From Musa acuminata AAA Group (Eukaryota > Streptophyta > Magnoliopsida > Zingiberales > Musaceae), in the NCBI RefSeq assembly GCF_036884655.1, contig NC_088354.1:11726501-11790500 (forward strand): a stretch of 64,000 nt of DNA. The letters are read 5' to 3'. The translations under genes were made by a program, and so were the position numbers. Of this stretch, positions 62,701 through 64,000 are shown one piece after another (the first letter of the stretch is position 1; each line of letters opens with the position of its first letter). Below the pieces are notes generated by a model. The model saw only the letters and a program-made list of their open reading frames with translations, had not been told where the DNA came from and did no database searches.

Positions 62701-64000
62701 TTCAAGCCCTAAAACATTTTCAATCCAGTTAAAATACATCTATATCAATCACAATTGATGGATCATGTTGAGAAGCTAATAACAGCAATGTATGTTGGCC
62801 ACTAGTGCACACTTCTAAAGGTTCCTAGATGGACTCAAATAATGAATCCATGAAATGATTTACCTGATCAATATTAACCATTGAAGCAGAACCATAAAAA
62901 CAACAGTTTTAACATGACCAAACCCACCCAATCAGAACACTAGATTATACAGCGTGCAAATTGCACAGGGAGCAAACCAAAGCATTGAGACTTCTCCATA
63001 CCATCCAATCCAGTTTCAGGTGTCTAATAACTGGGTGCATCAATATACCAACAAATACAATAAAGGTATCACTAAATAAAATAAAAGAAAGGCCTCACAT
63101 GAAAGAGATGAAGTGATGGAAAGCTTAATCATGAATCAATTAGCAAACACATCAAAATTGGGACTTGGAACAAAACTGAACCTGAACAAGCATTACAAAC
63201 CACAACATTTGAACTATTTCACCATAAAATAACCAGCATTTTCAAAATACAAAAGTAGGTTTCAAACGTTTCATACTCACATTTTGCAAAACATGCATAT
63301 AATAATAATAAAAAAACCAACACCATCAACTTAAAATCAAATTTTTAAGAAAATTACATACAGAAACCAAGCCAAATAAATAAAATGCTAATGGTATCTT
63401 ACCAATTAAAATAAATACCTGTAACTAGAAAAAATTAATAATATAGTCAACAAATCAGAAAACACAGTTTAATAAACTAGAAAGGTCAATAATCTTTAAA
63501 TCAGCAAGGTTCTTTTACAATTTAGCAACAAGTCATTTATAGGGCTTTAAGAAGGAAATATAGTAGCTCAAAATATTGCATAAGTGGAAAGGATAAAAGA
63601 AATTTAAGTATCACAAGGTGGTTCCAAAAACTTGAGTTTAAAATTCATTGCAAACTACAGAAAAGATGCATTTCATTGAGCGCAGAAGCAGGAACTCCAG
63701 AAGGATCATCTGCCCAGAACAAAATAGATTTATGCACCTACAAAGGATCTGCAATATAAGGAAGTGTGAAATTATAAAAAACCAAGCTTCGAACTAAAGA
63801 ACTGTGCATGAAAAAAATTACTGCCAAGAAAACTTATCCATTCAAATCCACAATTAATGGATGGAAGTTACAAAAGGCAATAACAATTTGATAAAAAGGC
63901 TGTATAAGATAAAAATGAAATAATCAAATGGAACCTGATAGAATCAAAATTGAACAAGAAAATCCAAACAATATGATAGCTAATGTAGGAAGCTTGGCAA
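59755..64000. other. AT-rich terminal region without a supportable gene
   Basis: About 4.2 kb. The first few hundred bases may be the promoter of the ARF remnant. The rest has only short ORFs and A- or T-runs (for example 61530-61570) and could be introns of a gene that starts beyond the window. One possible minus-strand exon near 63655-63740, bordered by a ttgtag acceptor, is too weak to call. Confidence 0.4.

Noticed and set aside
63655..63740. Possible minus-strand exon reading VHKSILFWADDPSGVPAS after a ttgtag acceptor
   Set aside because: A single short candidate with no convincing neighbours in the adjoining 4 kb.

Overview
The window is nuclear DNA from a flowering plant. The genes are intron-rich with GT/AG splice sites, the intergenic DNA is AT-rich with many CT/GA, CA and TA microsatellites, and the products are plant-specific (WRKY, WOX, EIL, R2R3-MYB, S1 bZIP, LURP-one-related, phytochrome kinase substrate). 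The protein sequences look like a commelinid monocot, perhaps the banana family. That placement is inference from remembered family resemblance, not from a search.

Layout. 1-6.1 kb: the 3' end of a GH27 alpha-galactosidase (+), convergent with a complete five-exon rhodanese/TrhO-like gene of the STR8 type (-). 6.4-7.7 kb: a group III WRKY gene (-). 7.7-12.6 kb: mostly gene-free, ending in two related solo LTRs in opposite orientation. 13.0-14.1 kb: an S1 bZIP gene with its sucrose-control uORF. 14.6-18.0 kb: RPL10 (uL16) with a tandemly duplicated first exon. 18.9-23.2 kb: a reticulon-like gene. 24.2-25.2 kb: a LURP-one-related gene (-). 27.3-31.3 kb: a small INO80 complex subunit C gene (-) with a 2.7-kb intron carrying LINE debris. 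35.0-36.3 kb: a subgroup-21 R2R3-MYB (-). 40.8-42.5 kb: a WOX11/12-type homeobox gene. 43.9-45.2 kb: a PKS-like locus whose conserved motifs lie in three different frames. 50.1-51.96 kb: an intact intronless EIN3/EIL coding region with a 5'-UTR intron (-). 59.1-59.3 kb: an ARF small-GTPase remnant with its centre deleted (-). 59.8-64.0 kb: AT-rich DNA with no gene I can support.

There is no operon-like or cluster logic. This is ordinary euchromatin in which several genes are transcription factors linked to development, stress or sugar signalling. Multi-exon genes were reconstructed by hand: junctions were chosen so that GT/AG borders, reading phase and family homology all agree, and total lengths match the families.

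I did not find a convincing new biological system. The observations most worth checking are the inverted pair of solo LTRs with target-site duplications, the RPL10 exon-1 duplication, the 65-codon ARF remnant that keeps its frame, the multiply frameshifted PKS locus, and the uORF of the bZIP gene.
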